Positions 7,635 to 14,589 of a stretch of DNA of 25,775 bases are shown here, one piece after another (within the stretch, counting starts at the first letter, position 1; each line of letters opens with the position of its first letter). The stretch comes from Lawsonibacter sp900766145 (GTDB taxonomy: Bacteria > Bacillota > Clostridia > Oscillospirales > Oscillospiraceae), in NCBI RefSeq assembly GCF_030372275.1, contig NZ_JAUDDJ010000033.1, one strand, 5' to 3'. The notes under the pieces are model-generated. The model saw only the letters and a list, made by a program, of their open reading frames with translations. It was not told the DNA's origin and did no database searches. A program made the translations under genes and the position numbers.

Positions 7635-8110
7635 GAAAACACAAACTCCCTCTCCTGGGGCTCCGGACGGCGGAATACCAGGTGTTTTTCCTTATATTTT
7701 TTCAAAATAAAGTGGGTGGCCGTGCCGGTGACCCCCTCCAGGGGAGCCAGGCGCTCGCCCACAAACTGGGCAACCTCCCGCAGGGTGCGGCCGGAGATGA
7801 TGACCGTCAGGTCAAAAGAGCCGCTCATCAGATACATGCTCTCCACTTCATCATACTGGTAAATGCGCTCCGCGATGCGGTCAAAGCCGTCGATACTCTG
7901 GGGAACGACCTTTACCTCGATGAGAGCGGTGACATTCTCCCGCTTCACCCGGTCCCAGTCAATAATGGCCTGATAGCCCAGAATGGTCCCGTCCTGCTCC
8001 AGGCGTGCCATCTCCGCCTTCACCTGTTCCTCGGTCATGCCCGCCTGTGCGGCCAACTGTGCTGCGGACTGGGTGCAGTCCTGCTCCAGCAGCTCCAGCA
8101 GTGTGTTCAT
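7631..8110 (-). CDS. Lrp/AsnC family transcriptional regulator
   Basis: 159 residues. The N-terminal winged HTH (about 1-55) includes QSAAQLAAQAGMTEEQVKAE and EQDGTILGYQAIID. The C-terminal RAM ligand/oligomerisation domain (about 62-145) includes VESMYLMSGSFDLTVIISG. Usual length. It is first in an operon with an aminotransferase and a ThrH-like enzyme, so amino-acid-responsive control of that operon, including itself, is likely. A GGAGG lies about 8-10 bases before the ATG. Confidence 0.93.
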   Translation of the reverse strand: MNTLLELLEQDCTQSAAQLAAQAGMTEEQVKAEMARLEQDGTILGYQAIIDWDRVKRENVTALIEVKVVPQSIDGFDRIAERIYQYDEVESMYLMSGSFDLTVIISGRTLREVAQFVGERLAPLEGVTGTATHFILKKYKEKHLVFRRPEPQEREFVFS

Positions 8111-8158
8111 AGGATACGTCCTCCTTTTTCGCCAATATCAAATTGGTGTGTTCTGAAT

Positions 8159-8187
8159 ATTATAGCGCATTTTGACTGTATGCGCAA
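8159..8187 (-). promoter_or_regulatory. Promoter of the lrp operon with internal inverted repeat
   Basis: Minus strand TTGCGC (8187-8182), 17-base spacer, consensus TATAAT (8164-8159). An inverted repeat GCGCAT-N9-ATGCGC (8165-8170/8180-8185) fills the spacer, and a second, CCAAT-N5-ATTGG (8132-8146), lies in the leader. Both are candidate sites for the regulator encoded next. Confidence 0.6.
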
Positions 8188-8210
8188 TGCTGGGTCTGTT
8201 CTTTCCGCAC

Positions 8211-8243
8211 AAAAAAGACGCCCGCCAACGGCGGACGTCTTTT
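8211..8243 (-). terminator. Terminator of the TRAP transporter operon
   Basis: A 14-bp stem with one G-U pair around a GTT loop, followed on the minus strand by TTTTTT, starting 17 bases after the permease stop codon. Confidence 0.8.
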
Positions 8244-8260
8244 GCTTATGCTCAATTGTG

Positions 8261-10246
8261 TTACGCAGCCACAGAGCGATCCTTTTTGGCGCTCAGATAC
8301 TGATATACACAGATACCAGCCACCAGAACCAGACCGATCAGGTCGGTCACGGTGCCGGGGATCATCATGCACAGGCCGCCGACAGCCATAATAACACGGA
8401 ACAGGGGGTTGATCTTCTTGTAGAGGAAGCCGTTGAGGGCGGCAGCCACACCGTAGATGCCCAGCAGAGAGGTGACACAGATCTGGATGATCTGGACCAC
8501 CATCATAGCCGTAGAGGTACCCTTACTGAACTCGAAGAGCATCACAGGGCTAAACGCAAAGATGTAGGGGACAATAAAGGCCGCGATGGCAAGGCGGGTA
8601 GCGTTGAGGGCGGTCTTCATGGGAGGAGCCTTGGCGATAGCGGAGCCGGCGTAGGCAGCCAGAGCCACGGGCGGGGTGATGTCGGCCACGATGCCGAAGT
8701 AGAACACGAAGAAGTGGGCAGCCACCTTGGGGATGCCGATGGCGGGGCTCATCAGGATGGGGGCGCAGGTGGAAGCCATGATGCAGTAGTTGGCGGTGGT
8801 AGGCACGCCCATGCCCAGCACGATGCAGCACAGCATGGTGAGGAACAGAGCGATGATCGCCTGGCCGCCGGAGATCTTTACGATGGCGGTGATGAGCTTG
8901 GAAGCCAGACCGGTGGAGGTGATGCAACCGGCCACGATACCAGCCATGGCGCAGGCCACAGCCACGGTGATGGTGCCCTTGCCGCCAGCCTCCAGGGCGT
9001 CGAAGATCTTGGCGGGGGTGATGCGGTCTTCCTTATTGACAATACCCACCAGAATGGTGATCACGATGGCCACCGCAGCGCAGAACTGCATGGTCTTCAT
9101 GTTCAGGGAGACCATGACCACCAGAACAACCAGGGGCAGCAGCAGGTAAACCTTGGGCAGCAGCTTGCGCATCTTGGGCAGCTGCTCTCTGGGAATACCC
9201 TTCAGACCCAGCTTCTTGGCTTCCAGATGGACCGCAATGTAAATGCCGGTGAAGTAGAGGATGGCGGGCAGGATGGCCTTCAGTGCCACCTGAGCATAGG
9301 GAATTCCCATGTACTCAGCCATCAGGAAGGCAGCAGCGCCCATGATGGGGGGCATGATCTGACCGCCGGTGGAGGCAGCAGCCTCAACGGCGCCGGCAAA
9401 CTGAGGCTTATAGCCCGTCTTCTTCATCATGGGGATGGTGACGGAGCCGGTGGTCACAGTGTTGCCCACGGAGGAGCCGGACACCATGCCGCACAGAGCG
9501 GAGGAGATAACGGCTACCTTGGCGGGGCCGCCGGAGGAAGAACCGGCCACGGAGTTTGCCAAATCAATAAAGAAGTTGGAAATTCCGGTGCGTTCCAGGA
9601 AGGCGCCGAAAATAATAAACACAACAATGTAGGTGGCACACACCTTTACAGGAGTGCCCATCACGCCGCTGGTGGTATAGAACAGGTCATAGATGACCTT
9701 TCCGAACCGAACATTGGCAAAGGTGTAAATCAGCAAAGCGCCCGCCACACACAAAATGGGCAACCCTACGCAGCGGCGGCACAGCTCCGCCAGCGCCAGT
9801 ACACCGATGATGGCAATAGCCACCATGAAGGGCTCATTGGTTACCTTGGTTGCTTTCAGCAGGATATCCTTGGCGTTGGCTGCAAAGTAGAAGAAGGAGC
9901 CTGCGCCAAGCACCATGATAACCAAATCATACCAAGGGATGTAGTTTACCTTCATATATCCCTTTTTCACAGGATAGTTCAGGTAACCGATGATAAGGAT
10001 CAGACCCAGGAACATGGTCAGACGAACCTCCAGCAGGCCGCTGACAAACAAAGTCACGATGATACAGTACAGGGAAAAGAGCGCCATGATGGTCTTGACC
10101 ACCAGCTTGGGCTTTCCTTCCCAAATACGGGTGTTGGACTCACGGTCATATTTTTTCATGACCTCGTCCACTGCGTCGGCAACGTTCACGTCCGCTTCCA
10201 CGTCGGCTGCAGCTGCCTGTTTCTCCCTTTCTTTTTCGTAATCCAT
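8261..10246 (-). CDS. TRAP transporter fused permease (DctQ-DctM type)
   Basis: 661 residues. A charged cytosolic N-terminus (about 1-45) precedes many hydrophobic helices. The first few match the small DctQ-like four-helix module, and the rest form the large DctM-like module with family blocks GMVSGSSVGNTVTTGSVTIPMMKKTGYKP, EAAASTGGQIMPPIMGAAAFLMAEY and MGVPTTANYCIMAS. The fusion of both membrane subunits in one chain is usual for TAXI-type TRAP systems. Its receptor gene is immediately upstream. Driven by ion gradients, not ATP; the substrate (often an organic acid or glutamate-like) cannot be stated. AAAGGA lies 9 bases before the ATG. Confidence 0.95.
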   Translation of the reverse strand: MDYEKEREKQAAAADVEADVNVADAVDEVMKKYDRESNTRIWEGKPKLVVKTIMALFSLYCIIVTLFVSGLLEVRLTMFLGLILIIGYLNYPVKKGYMKVNYIPWYDLVIMVLGAGSFFYFAANAKDILLKATKVTNEPFMVAIAIIGVLALAELCRRCVGLPILCVAGALLIYTFANVRFGKVIYDLFYTTSGVMGTPVKVCATYIVVFIIFGAFLERTGISNFFIDLANSVAGSSSGGPAKVAVISSALCGMVSGSSVGNTVTTGSVTIPMMKKTGYKPQFAGAVEAAASTGGQIMPPIMGAAAFLMAEYMGIPYAQVALKAILPAILYFTGIYIAVHLEAKKLGLKGIPREQLPKMRKLLPKVYLLLPLVVLVVMVSLNMKTMQFCAAVAIVITILVGIVNKEDRITPAKIFDALEAGGKGTITVAVACAMAGIVAGCITSTGLASKLITAIVKISGGQAIIALFLTMLCCIVLGMGVPTTANYCIMASTCAPILMSPAIGIPKVAAHFFVFYFGIVADITPPVALAAYAGSAIAKAPPMKTALNATRLAIAAFIVPYIFAFSPVMLFEFSKGTSTAMMVVQIIQICVTSLLGIYGVAAALNGFLYKKINPLFRVIMAVGGLCMMIPGTVTDLIGLVLVAGICVYQYLSAKKDRSVAA

Positions 10247-10428
10247 AGAGCAAAATCCTTTCTGCGTTCTCCTTTACGGTTCCGCGGCTGCCTGCGGAAC
10301 ACACGCGCCCGCACGCCCTTTAGGGAATGCGGGCGCTTCTGCTTCGCAAGTTGATCCCGCAATTCACAGCGGGCTGCGGCGGACTAATCCGCCGCAGCCC
10401 ATCAATTGACTGTCAGCAGGGATTGGAT
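10247..10428 (-). other. Hairpin-rich spacer between TRAP receptor and permease genes
   Basis: 182 bases with a perfect 13-bp stem at 10371-10383/10388-10400, a 9-bp stem at 10305-10313/10328-10336 and a smaller one at about 10280-10298. None has a following T-run on the minus strand. Such structures between receptor and permease often make receptor mRNA more abundant by partial termination or by blocking 3' decay; that role is inferred here. Confidence 0.55.
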
Positions 10429-11475
10429 TTACTTGGTGGGAACTTCGATGCCCTTCTCAGCGAAGTAGGCCGCAGCACCGGGATGATAAGGAACAGCGGT
10501 GTTGGAAGCGGCAAACTCCAGATCCAGCTCAGCACCCTTACTGTGGGCAGCAGCCAGAGCCTCGGTGTTCTCGAAGATACCGAACAGGAAGTTGTACACA
10601 TCGGCCTCAGACACGTCGTCGCGGGCGATCACGGTAGCGACCACGGCCACGGTGGTGGCGTCAGCTTCCATCTCATAAGTATCAGCGGAGATGACGGCCT
10701 TCTCGTAGTAGGGAGAGCTCTCCTTCAGCTTGTCGATGTGCTCGTCGTCCAGGTTAACCAGATACACGTCCTTGGTGGTGGCCAGGGAGGTGATGGCGGT
10801 GGTGGGAGCGCCGGCAACCACGAAAGCGGCGTCGATCTTGCCGTCCTGCAGGGACTCAGCGCTGGTGCCGAAGTCCTCCAGAGTGGCCTGGATGTCGTTC
10901 TCGGTCATATCATAAGCGGCCAGAACGTCAATGGCGTTATAGTACACGCCGGAACCGGGAGCGCCGATGGACACGCGCTTGCCCTTCAGGTCGGCAACAG
11001 TCTTGATGTTAGGATCCAGGGTAACGATCTGGACCTGCTCCATGTACAGGGAAGCGACGGTGGAGAAGTCAGTGACGGCAGCGCCATCGAAGTTACGGAT
11101 GCCCTGGTAGGCATAAGCCATAACGTCGGACTGCACGAAGCCCAGCTGGGCGTCGCCAATCTCCATGTTCTCAATGTTAGCCTGAGAACCGCCGGAAGAA
11201 ATAACGGTCACCTGGGTGCTGGTAGCCTCGCCAACCTTACCGGCCAGAACGCCGCCAAAGCCGAAGTAGGTACCCTGATCACCGCCAGTGGTGAAGGTCA
11301 GGCTGGTGCCGCCCTCTTTGCCGCCGGTCACGGTCTCAGTGCCAGCATTGGAGCCGGAGCCGGAACCAGAGCCAGAGCCGGAAACAGAACTGCTACCGCC
11401 GGAAGTGGTGCAGGCAGTGAGGGACAGGCTGGCAGTAAGAGCCAGAGCCAGAACCAGAGCAAGTTTCTTTTTCAT
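10429..11475 (-). CDS. TAXI family TRAP transporter solute-binding lipoprotein
   Basis: 348 residues. A lipoprotein signal peptide ends in LTAC with the lipidated cysteine at 22, followed by a Ser/Gly linker (about 25-55) tethering the domain outside the cell. The mature part has the TAXI signature: TGGDQGTYFGFGGVLAGKVGE at the start, VISSGGSQANIENMEIGDAQLGFVQSDV, LKGKRVSIGAPGSGVYYNA, and a C-terminal NTAVPYHPGAAAYFAEKGI. This is the capture subunit for the fused permease downstream. GGAGG lies 7 bases before the ATG. Confidence 0.96.
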   Translation of the reverse strand: MKKKLALVLALALTASLSLTACTTSGGSSSVSGSGSGSGSGSNAGTETVTGGKEGGTSLTFTTGGDQGTYFGFGGVLAGKVGEATSTQVTVISSGGSQANIENMEIGDAQLGFVQSDVMAYAYQGIRNFDGAAVTDFSTVASLYMEQVQIVTLDPNIKTVADLKGKRVSIGAPGSGVYYNAIDVLAAYDMTENDIQATLEDFGTSAESLQDGKIDAAFVVAGAPTTAITSLATTKDVYLVNLDDEHIDKLKESSPYYEKAVISADTYEMEADATTVAVVATVIARDDVSEADVYNFLFGIFENTEALAAAHSKGAELDLEFAASNTAVPYHPGAAAYFAEKGIEVPTK

Positions 11476-11527
11476 GTAGATTCCTCCAATTCAATGATTG
11501 ATTTGCAGGGACAATACTTGCAGGCTT

Positions 11528-11570
11528 ATTATAGTATATTTGTTAAAAAAACGCAATAACGTTTTTTAAC
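11528..11570 (-). promoter_or_regulatory. Promoter and AT-rich operator-like repeats upstream of the TRAP receptor
   Basis: Minus strand TTGCGT (11556-11551), 17-base spacer, TATAAT (11533-11528). An inverted repeat, GTTAAAAAAACG with CGTTTTTTAAC (11542-11553/11560-11570), straddles the -35. A third AACGTTTTT copy is near 11632. The whole 11500-11670 stretch is much richer in A/T than its surroundings. A regulator site is plausible; its owner is unknown. Confidence 0.5.
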
Positions 11571-11673
11571 GTTTTGTGAACTACGTCAAAAATGTTATCA
11601 TTTTTCCCTATTTCTGTATTTTTTTCATAACGTTTTTGAATGTTCTTTATGACATTTTAACATCGTCTTTTGA

Positions 11674-12369
11674 CTAAGGACGCCATCCGTCCATGGCCTG
11701 TTCCAGCTTTGCCAGGGCTCGTTTTTCGATGCGGGACACATAGGAGCGGCTGATACCGCACCGGGCGGCCACCTCCCGTTGGGTCCGGGGCGGCTGGTCA
11801 TCCAGCCCGTAGCGCAGGGTGATGATGGCCCTCTCCCGGGGATTAAGGCACTCCCCCACACACTGCCGCACCCGTATGCACGCGTCCCGGGTATCCAGAT
11901 CCTCCAGCATGTTGTCGTCCACCGCAATCACATCCATCAGAGACAGGGAATTACCGTCTCCCCCGGTCTCCATGGTATCGGAGAGGGAGACCTCCCCCTG
12001 GAGCTTTTTCTGCGCCCGGAAATGCATAAGAATTTCGTTTTCAATGCACCGGGAGGCATAGGTGGCCAGGCGCACATTTTTATCCGCTTTGAAGGTGGAA
12101 ATCCCCTTGATGAGCCCGATGGTCCCGATGGAGATCAGGTCGTCCTGGTCCCCGGTCTGGGCGTAATATTTTTTGACAATATGGGCCACCAGCCGCAGAT
12201 TGTGTTCCACCAGAATATTCCGCGCCTCCAGGTCTCCCTGAGCGCACTGCTCCAAATACTTCCGCTCCTCCTCCGCCTTCAGCGGCCGGGGAAAGGAGCC
12301 TCCTCCTCCCGACAGCCGCAGAGTAAAAAACAGGCCGTTAAGCACCAGATAAATCACTGGGGAAAGCAT
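11674..12369 (-). CDS. sigK: Sporulation sigma factor, pro-sigma-K
   Basis: 231 residues, late mother-cell sigma factor. Hydrophobic N-terminus MLSPVIYLVLNGLFFTLRLS followed by SFPRPL corresponds to the membrane-binding pro-sequence removed by SpoIVFB in Bacillus. Region 2 includes EHNLRLVAHIVKKYY, DLISIGTIGLIKGI (77-90) and TYASRCIENEILMHFR (103-118). Region 4 is TQREVAARCGISRSYVSRIE (196-215). The gene is continuous, so there is no skin-type insertion. A distant, weak sigma-E-like pair (CATA near 12418-12415, AATACAGT 12397-12390, minus strand) lies upstream. Identity with sigK, not sigE/F/G, rests on the pro-sequence and the IENEILMH and SRSYVSRIEKRAL strings. Confidence 0.94.
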   Translation of the reverse strand: MLSPVIYLVLNGLFFTLRLSGGGGSFPRPLKAEEERKYLEQCAQGDLEARNILVEHNLRLVAHIVKKYYAQTGDQDDLISIGTIGLIKGISTFKADKNVRLATYASRCIENEILMHFRAQKKLQGEVSLSDTMETGGDGNSLSLMDVIAVDDNMLEDLDTRDACIRVRQCVGECLNPRERAIITLRYGLDDQPPRTQREVAARCGISRSYVSRIEKRALAKLEQAMDGWRP

Positions 12370-12442
12370 AGACTGACACCTCCTGCCCCACTGTATTCCA
12401 ACCTGGCCCGTCCCTATGTCCGTTTGTCCCCAAAAAGCGGCA

Positions 12443-12473
12443 AAGGAGCCGCCTAGATATCGGGCGGCTCCTT
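12443..12473 (-). terminator. Terminator after bilS
   Basis: An 11-bp perfect stem (12443-12453 with 12463-12473) starting 6 bases after the bilS stop; on the minus strand a short TTT and then TTTTT follow. It closes the bilQRS operon before sigK. Confidence 0.65.
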
Positions 12474-12478
12474 CTTCC

Positions 12479-12964
12479 TTATTTATTGGTCACGGTCTGT
12501 TTCAGTCCCGCCAGGTCTCCCTGGTCAGGGTGGCTGAGAGCCCGGTCAAAGTTTTCCAGCATGGCAGTGCGCCGGGGGCTGTCCTCCATGGCCTCATAGC
12601 GGTCCCGCACCACCTGGGGCATCTTGCCCTGGCACATGTAGGTACCCACCACCTCCACACCGGAGGCCAGATTCTCCTTCACCCGGCCCAAAATCTGCTC
12701 AAAGTAGGCGGGCGCTCCCCCAAATCCGGCGGTGCCGAAAAGGAACACCTTCTGATTGGTCAGGCTCTGGAGAAAGTGGGCAGTAGCCTCGTCGCAGGTT
12801 CCCTTGTCAGTCCAGAAGCCCACGTAGATGGCGTCGGCGCTGAGGGCCTCGGCATGGGGCTCTCCAAAATAGCGGCACTCCTCCTGGGGCAAAGCCTCCC
12901 GGACAGCCTGGGCCAGCAGAGCGGTGTTGCCGGTACGGCTGCTGTAAACGATGGAATAGCTCAT
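12479..12964 (-). CDS. bilS: Flavodoxin-like protein, probable BilS
   Basis: 161 residues. The N-terminus SIVYSSRTGNTALLAQAVRE holds the FMN phosphate loop (S-x-T-G-N-T), with later flavodoxin strands IYVGFWTDKGTCDEAT and KVFLFGTAGFGG. The chain is longer than a minimal flavodoxin and belongs to the group of flavodoxin-family proteins seen beside reductases. Its start overlaps the bilR stop by 4 bases (ATGA) with AGGAAGG before it, so it is made together with BilR. In the published bilirubin reductase operon the flavodoxin-like partner is named BilS and is thought to support electron supply to BilR. The assignment rests on fold, order and the neighbouring HGDR reductase. Confidence 0.85.
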   Translation of the reverse strand: MSYSIVYSSRTGNTALLAQAVREALPQEECRYFGEPHAEALSADAIYVGFWTDKGTCDEATAHFLQSLTNQKVFLFGTAGFGGAPAYFEQILGRVKENLASGVEVVGTYMCQGKMPQVVRDRYEAMEDSPRRTAMLENFDRALSHPDQGDLAGLKQTVTNK

Positions 12965-14073
12965 GTTGTTTCCTTCCTTTCATAAATACAGTGGACGCCC
13001 TGGTGGGCCATCATGCCGCCCAGGCACTTTTGGTTGCAGCGGATACAGCGGTGGACCTCCCCGGCCCGTCCGGAACACACCTTATTGGGCCACGCCGGGT
13101 CGGCAATAAGCTGGCGGCTCATGGCGGCGCAGTCCATGCGGCCATTTTTCAGCTGCTCCTCCACAAAGTCGGGGTCGGTGAGCCCGCCCACGCCGCAGAC
13201 AGGCAGCTTGGTAAGCTGGCGCACCTGGTCGCAAAATTTCAGAAAACAGCCCTCCGCCCCAAATTCTGGGTGGTTTTTGGGCGGGATGGTGTCGGAGAGC
13301 TCCCCGTGGTTGGCCAGGGTCACATGGAAGCTGGTGACCCCCGCCTGTTCCAGCAGGGGGACAAAGATGGGCAGTTCCTCCTCCAGCACGCCGGCGTTTC
13401 CGTAGTGGGGATTCTCCTGGCGCACCGCTAGCTTGTAGTCGATGGACACATCGGGCAGGCGGCGGCGGATGGCGGACACTGCTTCCACCGCAAAGCGGGC
13501 CCGGTTCTCCGGGCTGCCACCGTATTCGTCGGTGCGGTGGTTGAACACCGAGGAGCTGAAACTGCCGCACATCCGGTCCCCGTGGACCTGGACCATGTCA
13601 AAGCCCGCCTGGAGGGCCAATTCCGCCGCCGTTCCAAAAACGTCGGTGATCTCCTTTACCTTCTTCTCCGACAGGCCGGTGATGTAGGGCCCCACCTGCT
13701 GGTTCAGAAGGGGCCGCAGCTCCTCCTTGGAGATGCGCCCGGCCAGTACGCCGGGGACATACTTCATCATGGCCTTGATGTTGGAGTCGGACTGGTGGAG
13801 CTGGGCACACAGCTTACACCCGTAGGGGTGGACGGCGTCGGCCAGGCTCCGGTAGAAGGCCCGGCCCTTCTCGGTGTACAGGCAGGGGACAAAGTGCTGG
13901 GGCAGCACCGGCACATCGCCGATGATGATCATGGCACAGCCTCCCGCGGCGATGGTCTTCATCCGCTCCACCAGCTCCTCCCGGGGCAGGCCCAGTGTGG
14001 TGGGAGCAAAAATAATTCGATTCTTTAAGGTAAGCCCACCGTAGTTCAGAGGGCTGTTTATGGTCTCATACAT
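12961..14073 (-). CDS. bilR: Bilirubin reductase BilR (old yellow enzyme family)
   Basis: 370 residues, an OYE-type FMN barrel: LKNRIIFAPTT at the start, CAQLHQSDSN (87-96), then VQVHGDRMCGSF and NHRTDEYGGSPENRARF. In ordinary OYEs the active-site string is HxAHGYL-like; here H164-G165-D166-R167 is present, and Asp166 and Arg167 are, as I recall, the residues described as characteristic of gut BilR (Hall et al. 2024). The C-terminus CIRCNQKC plus a cysteine 11 residues later fits the 4Fe-4S site of dienoyl-CoA-reductase-like OYEs, but the chain stops there, with no FAD/NAD(P) domain. It overlaps the MarR gene upstream by 16 bases. Predicted role: NADH/flavodoxin-driven reduction of bilirubin to urobilinogen in the cytosol. 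Substrate is inferred from family and context. Confidence 0.9.
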   Translation of the reverse strand: MYETINSPLNYGGLTLKNRIIFAPTTLGLPREELVERMKTIAAGGCAMIIIGDVPVLPQHFVPCLYTEKGRAFYRSLADAVHPYGCKLCAQLHQSDSNIKAMMKYVPGVLAGRISKEELRPLLNQQVGPYITGLSEKKVKEITDVFGTAAELALQAGFDMVQVHGDRMCGSFSSSVFNHRTDEYGGSPENRARFAVEAVSAIRRRLPDVSIDYKLAVRQENPHYGNAGVLEEELPIFVPLLEQAGVTSFHVTLANHGELSDTIPPKNHPEFGAEGCFLKFCDQVRQLTKLPVCGVGGLTDPDFVEEQLKNGRMDCAAMSRQLIADPAWPNKVCSGRAGEVHRCIRCNQKCLGGMMAHQGVHCIYERKETT

Positions 14074-14483
14074 GTGGAATTCGCTTCTTTCTTGGTTGCT
14101 TTGGCCAAGAGAGCAAAGAGCTGCTCCCGCTCCTGTTCATCCAGGGCGGCCAGGGCCTGCTGGTCCCAGTCGAAAAACACCTGGTGGCTCACCTGGAAGG
14201 CCTCCTGCCCCTTGGGGCTCAGGTCCAGGTGGTAGGCCCGCCCCGACTTCTCCCGGGTGAGGAAGCCCTCCTCCACCAGCTTGGTGACGGTGCGCTGGGA
14301 ATAGCCCCAGTCCAGCCCCAGGTCGGCGGTAAGCTGGGCCTGGGTACAGCCCGGGTGTTTGCCCACGTAGATCACAGGAAACAACGAGCCAAAGCTGAGC
14401 CCCAGGGCTTGCAGGCGCTGGGTGGTGTAGGCGGTAAAGCCCCGGTGAAAGACGGTGGCGTAGTAGGCCAGAGTCTGGAACAT
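14058..14483 (-). CDS. bilQ: MarR family regulator, probable BilQ
   Basis: 141 residues from the ATG at 14483, which has AAGGAG 11 bases upstream. The longer frame (to 14585) would run through the promoter and operators, so it is rejected. The winged-helix region covers CTQAQLTADLGLDWGYSQRTVTKLVEEGFL, followed by the wing TREKSGRAYHLDLSPKGQEAF, typical of MarR. It is first in the operon, overlapping bilR. Two palindromes around the promoter are likely binding sites, so autorepression relieved by a small ligand (perhaps a bile pigment) is a reasonable inference. Confidence 0.87.
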   Translation of the reverse strand: MFQTLAYYATVFHRGFTAYTTQRLQALGLSFGSLFPVIYVGKHPGCTQAQLTADLGLDWGYSQRTVTKLVEEGFLTREKSGRAYHLDLSPKGQEAFQVSHQVFFDWDQQALAALDEQEREQLFALLAKATKKEANSTCMRP

Positions 14484-14502
14484 GAAACGGTCAACTCCTT
14501 TT

Positions 14503-14545
14503 CTTGACTTAGTCAAGTATAGCACGTAACTTGACAAAGTCAAGT
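14503..14545 (-). promoter_or_regulatory. bilQRS promoter with twin palindromic operators
   Basis: Minus strand TTGACT (14543-14538), 16-base spacer, TATACT (14521-14516). Operator 1 is CTTGAC-TTA-GTCAAG (14503-14517), just downstream of the -10. Operator 2 is ACTTGAC-AAA-GTCAAGT (14529-14545), covering the -35. Centres are 27 bases apart. Both half-sites are the same, TTGAC/GTCAA, with a 3-base centre, which fits one dimeric MarR protein bound twice and blocking the polymerase. Confidence 0.8.
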
Positions 14546-14560
14546 ATAGAATTAAAATTT

Positions 14561-14585
14561 TTGGAGCCGCATGCTGCGGCTCCAA
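14561..14585 (-). terminator. Terminator after uridine phosphorylase
   Basis: An 11-bp perfect stem (14561-14571 with 14575-14585) and a 3-base loop, extended by A/T pairs and followed on the minus strand by AAATTTTAA. It insulates the bilQRS promoter from udp transcription. Confidence 0.75.
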
Positions 14586-14589
14586 AAAA

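Noticed and set aside
7682..10354. 890-residue open frame on the + strand
   Set aside because: It is antisense to the TRAP permease and the lrp promoter region, rich in His/Gly/Asp from mirrored codons, and has no recognisable domain.
10327..11559. 410-residue + strand frame antisense to the TAXI receptor
   Set aside because: No family features, and it crosses the receptor promoter and the intergenic hairpin.
11674..12369. Possible skin-type interruption of sigK
   Set aside because: The frame is continuous from pro-sequence to region 4, with no recombinase or attachment site.
14484..14585. N-terminal extension of the MarR gene
   Set aside because: It would translate the -10, -35 and both palindromes; the ATG at 14483 has its own AAGGAG.
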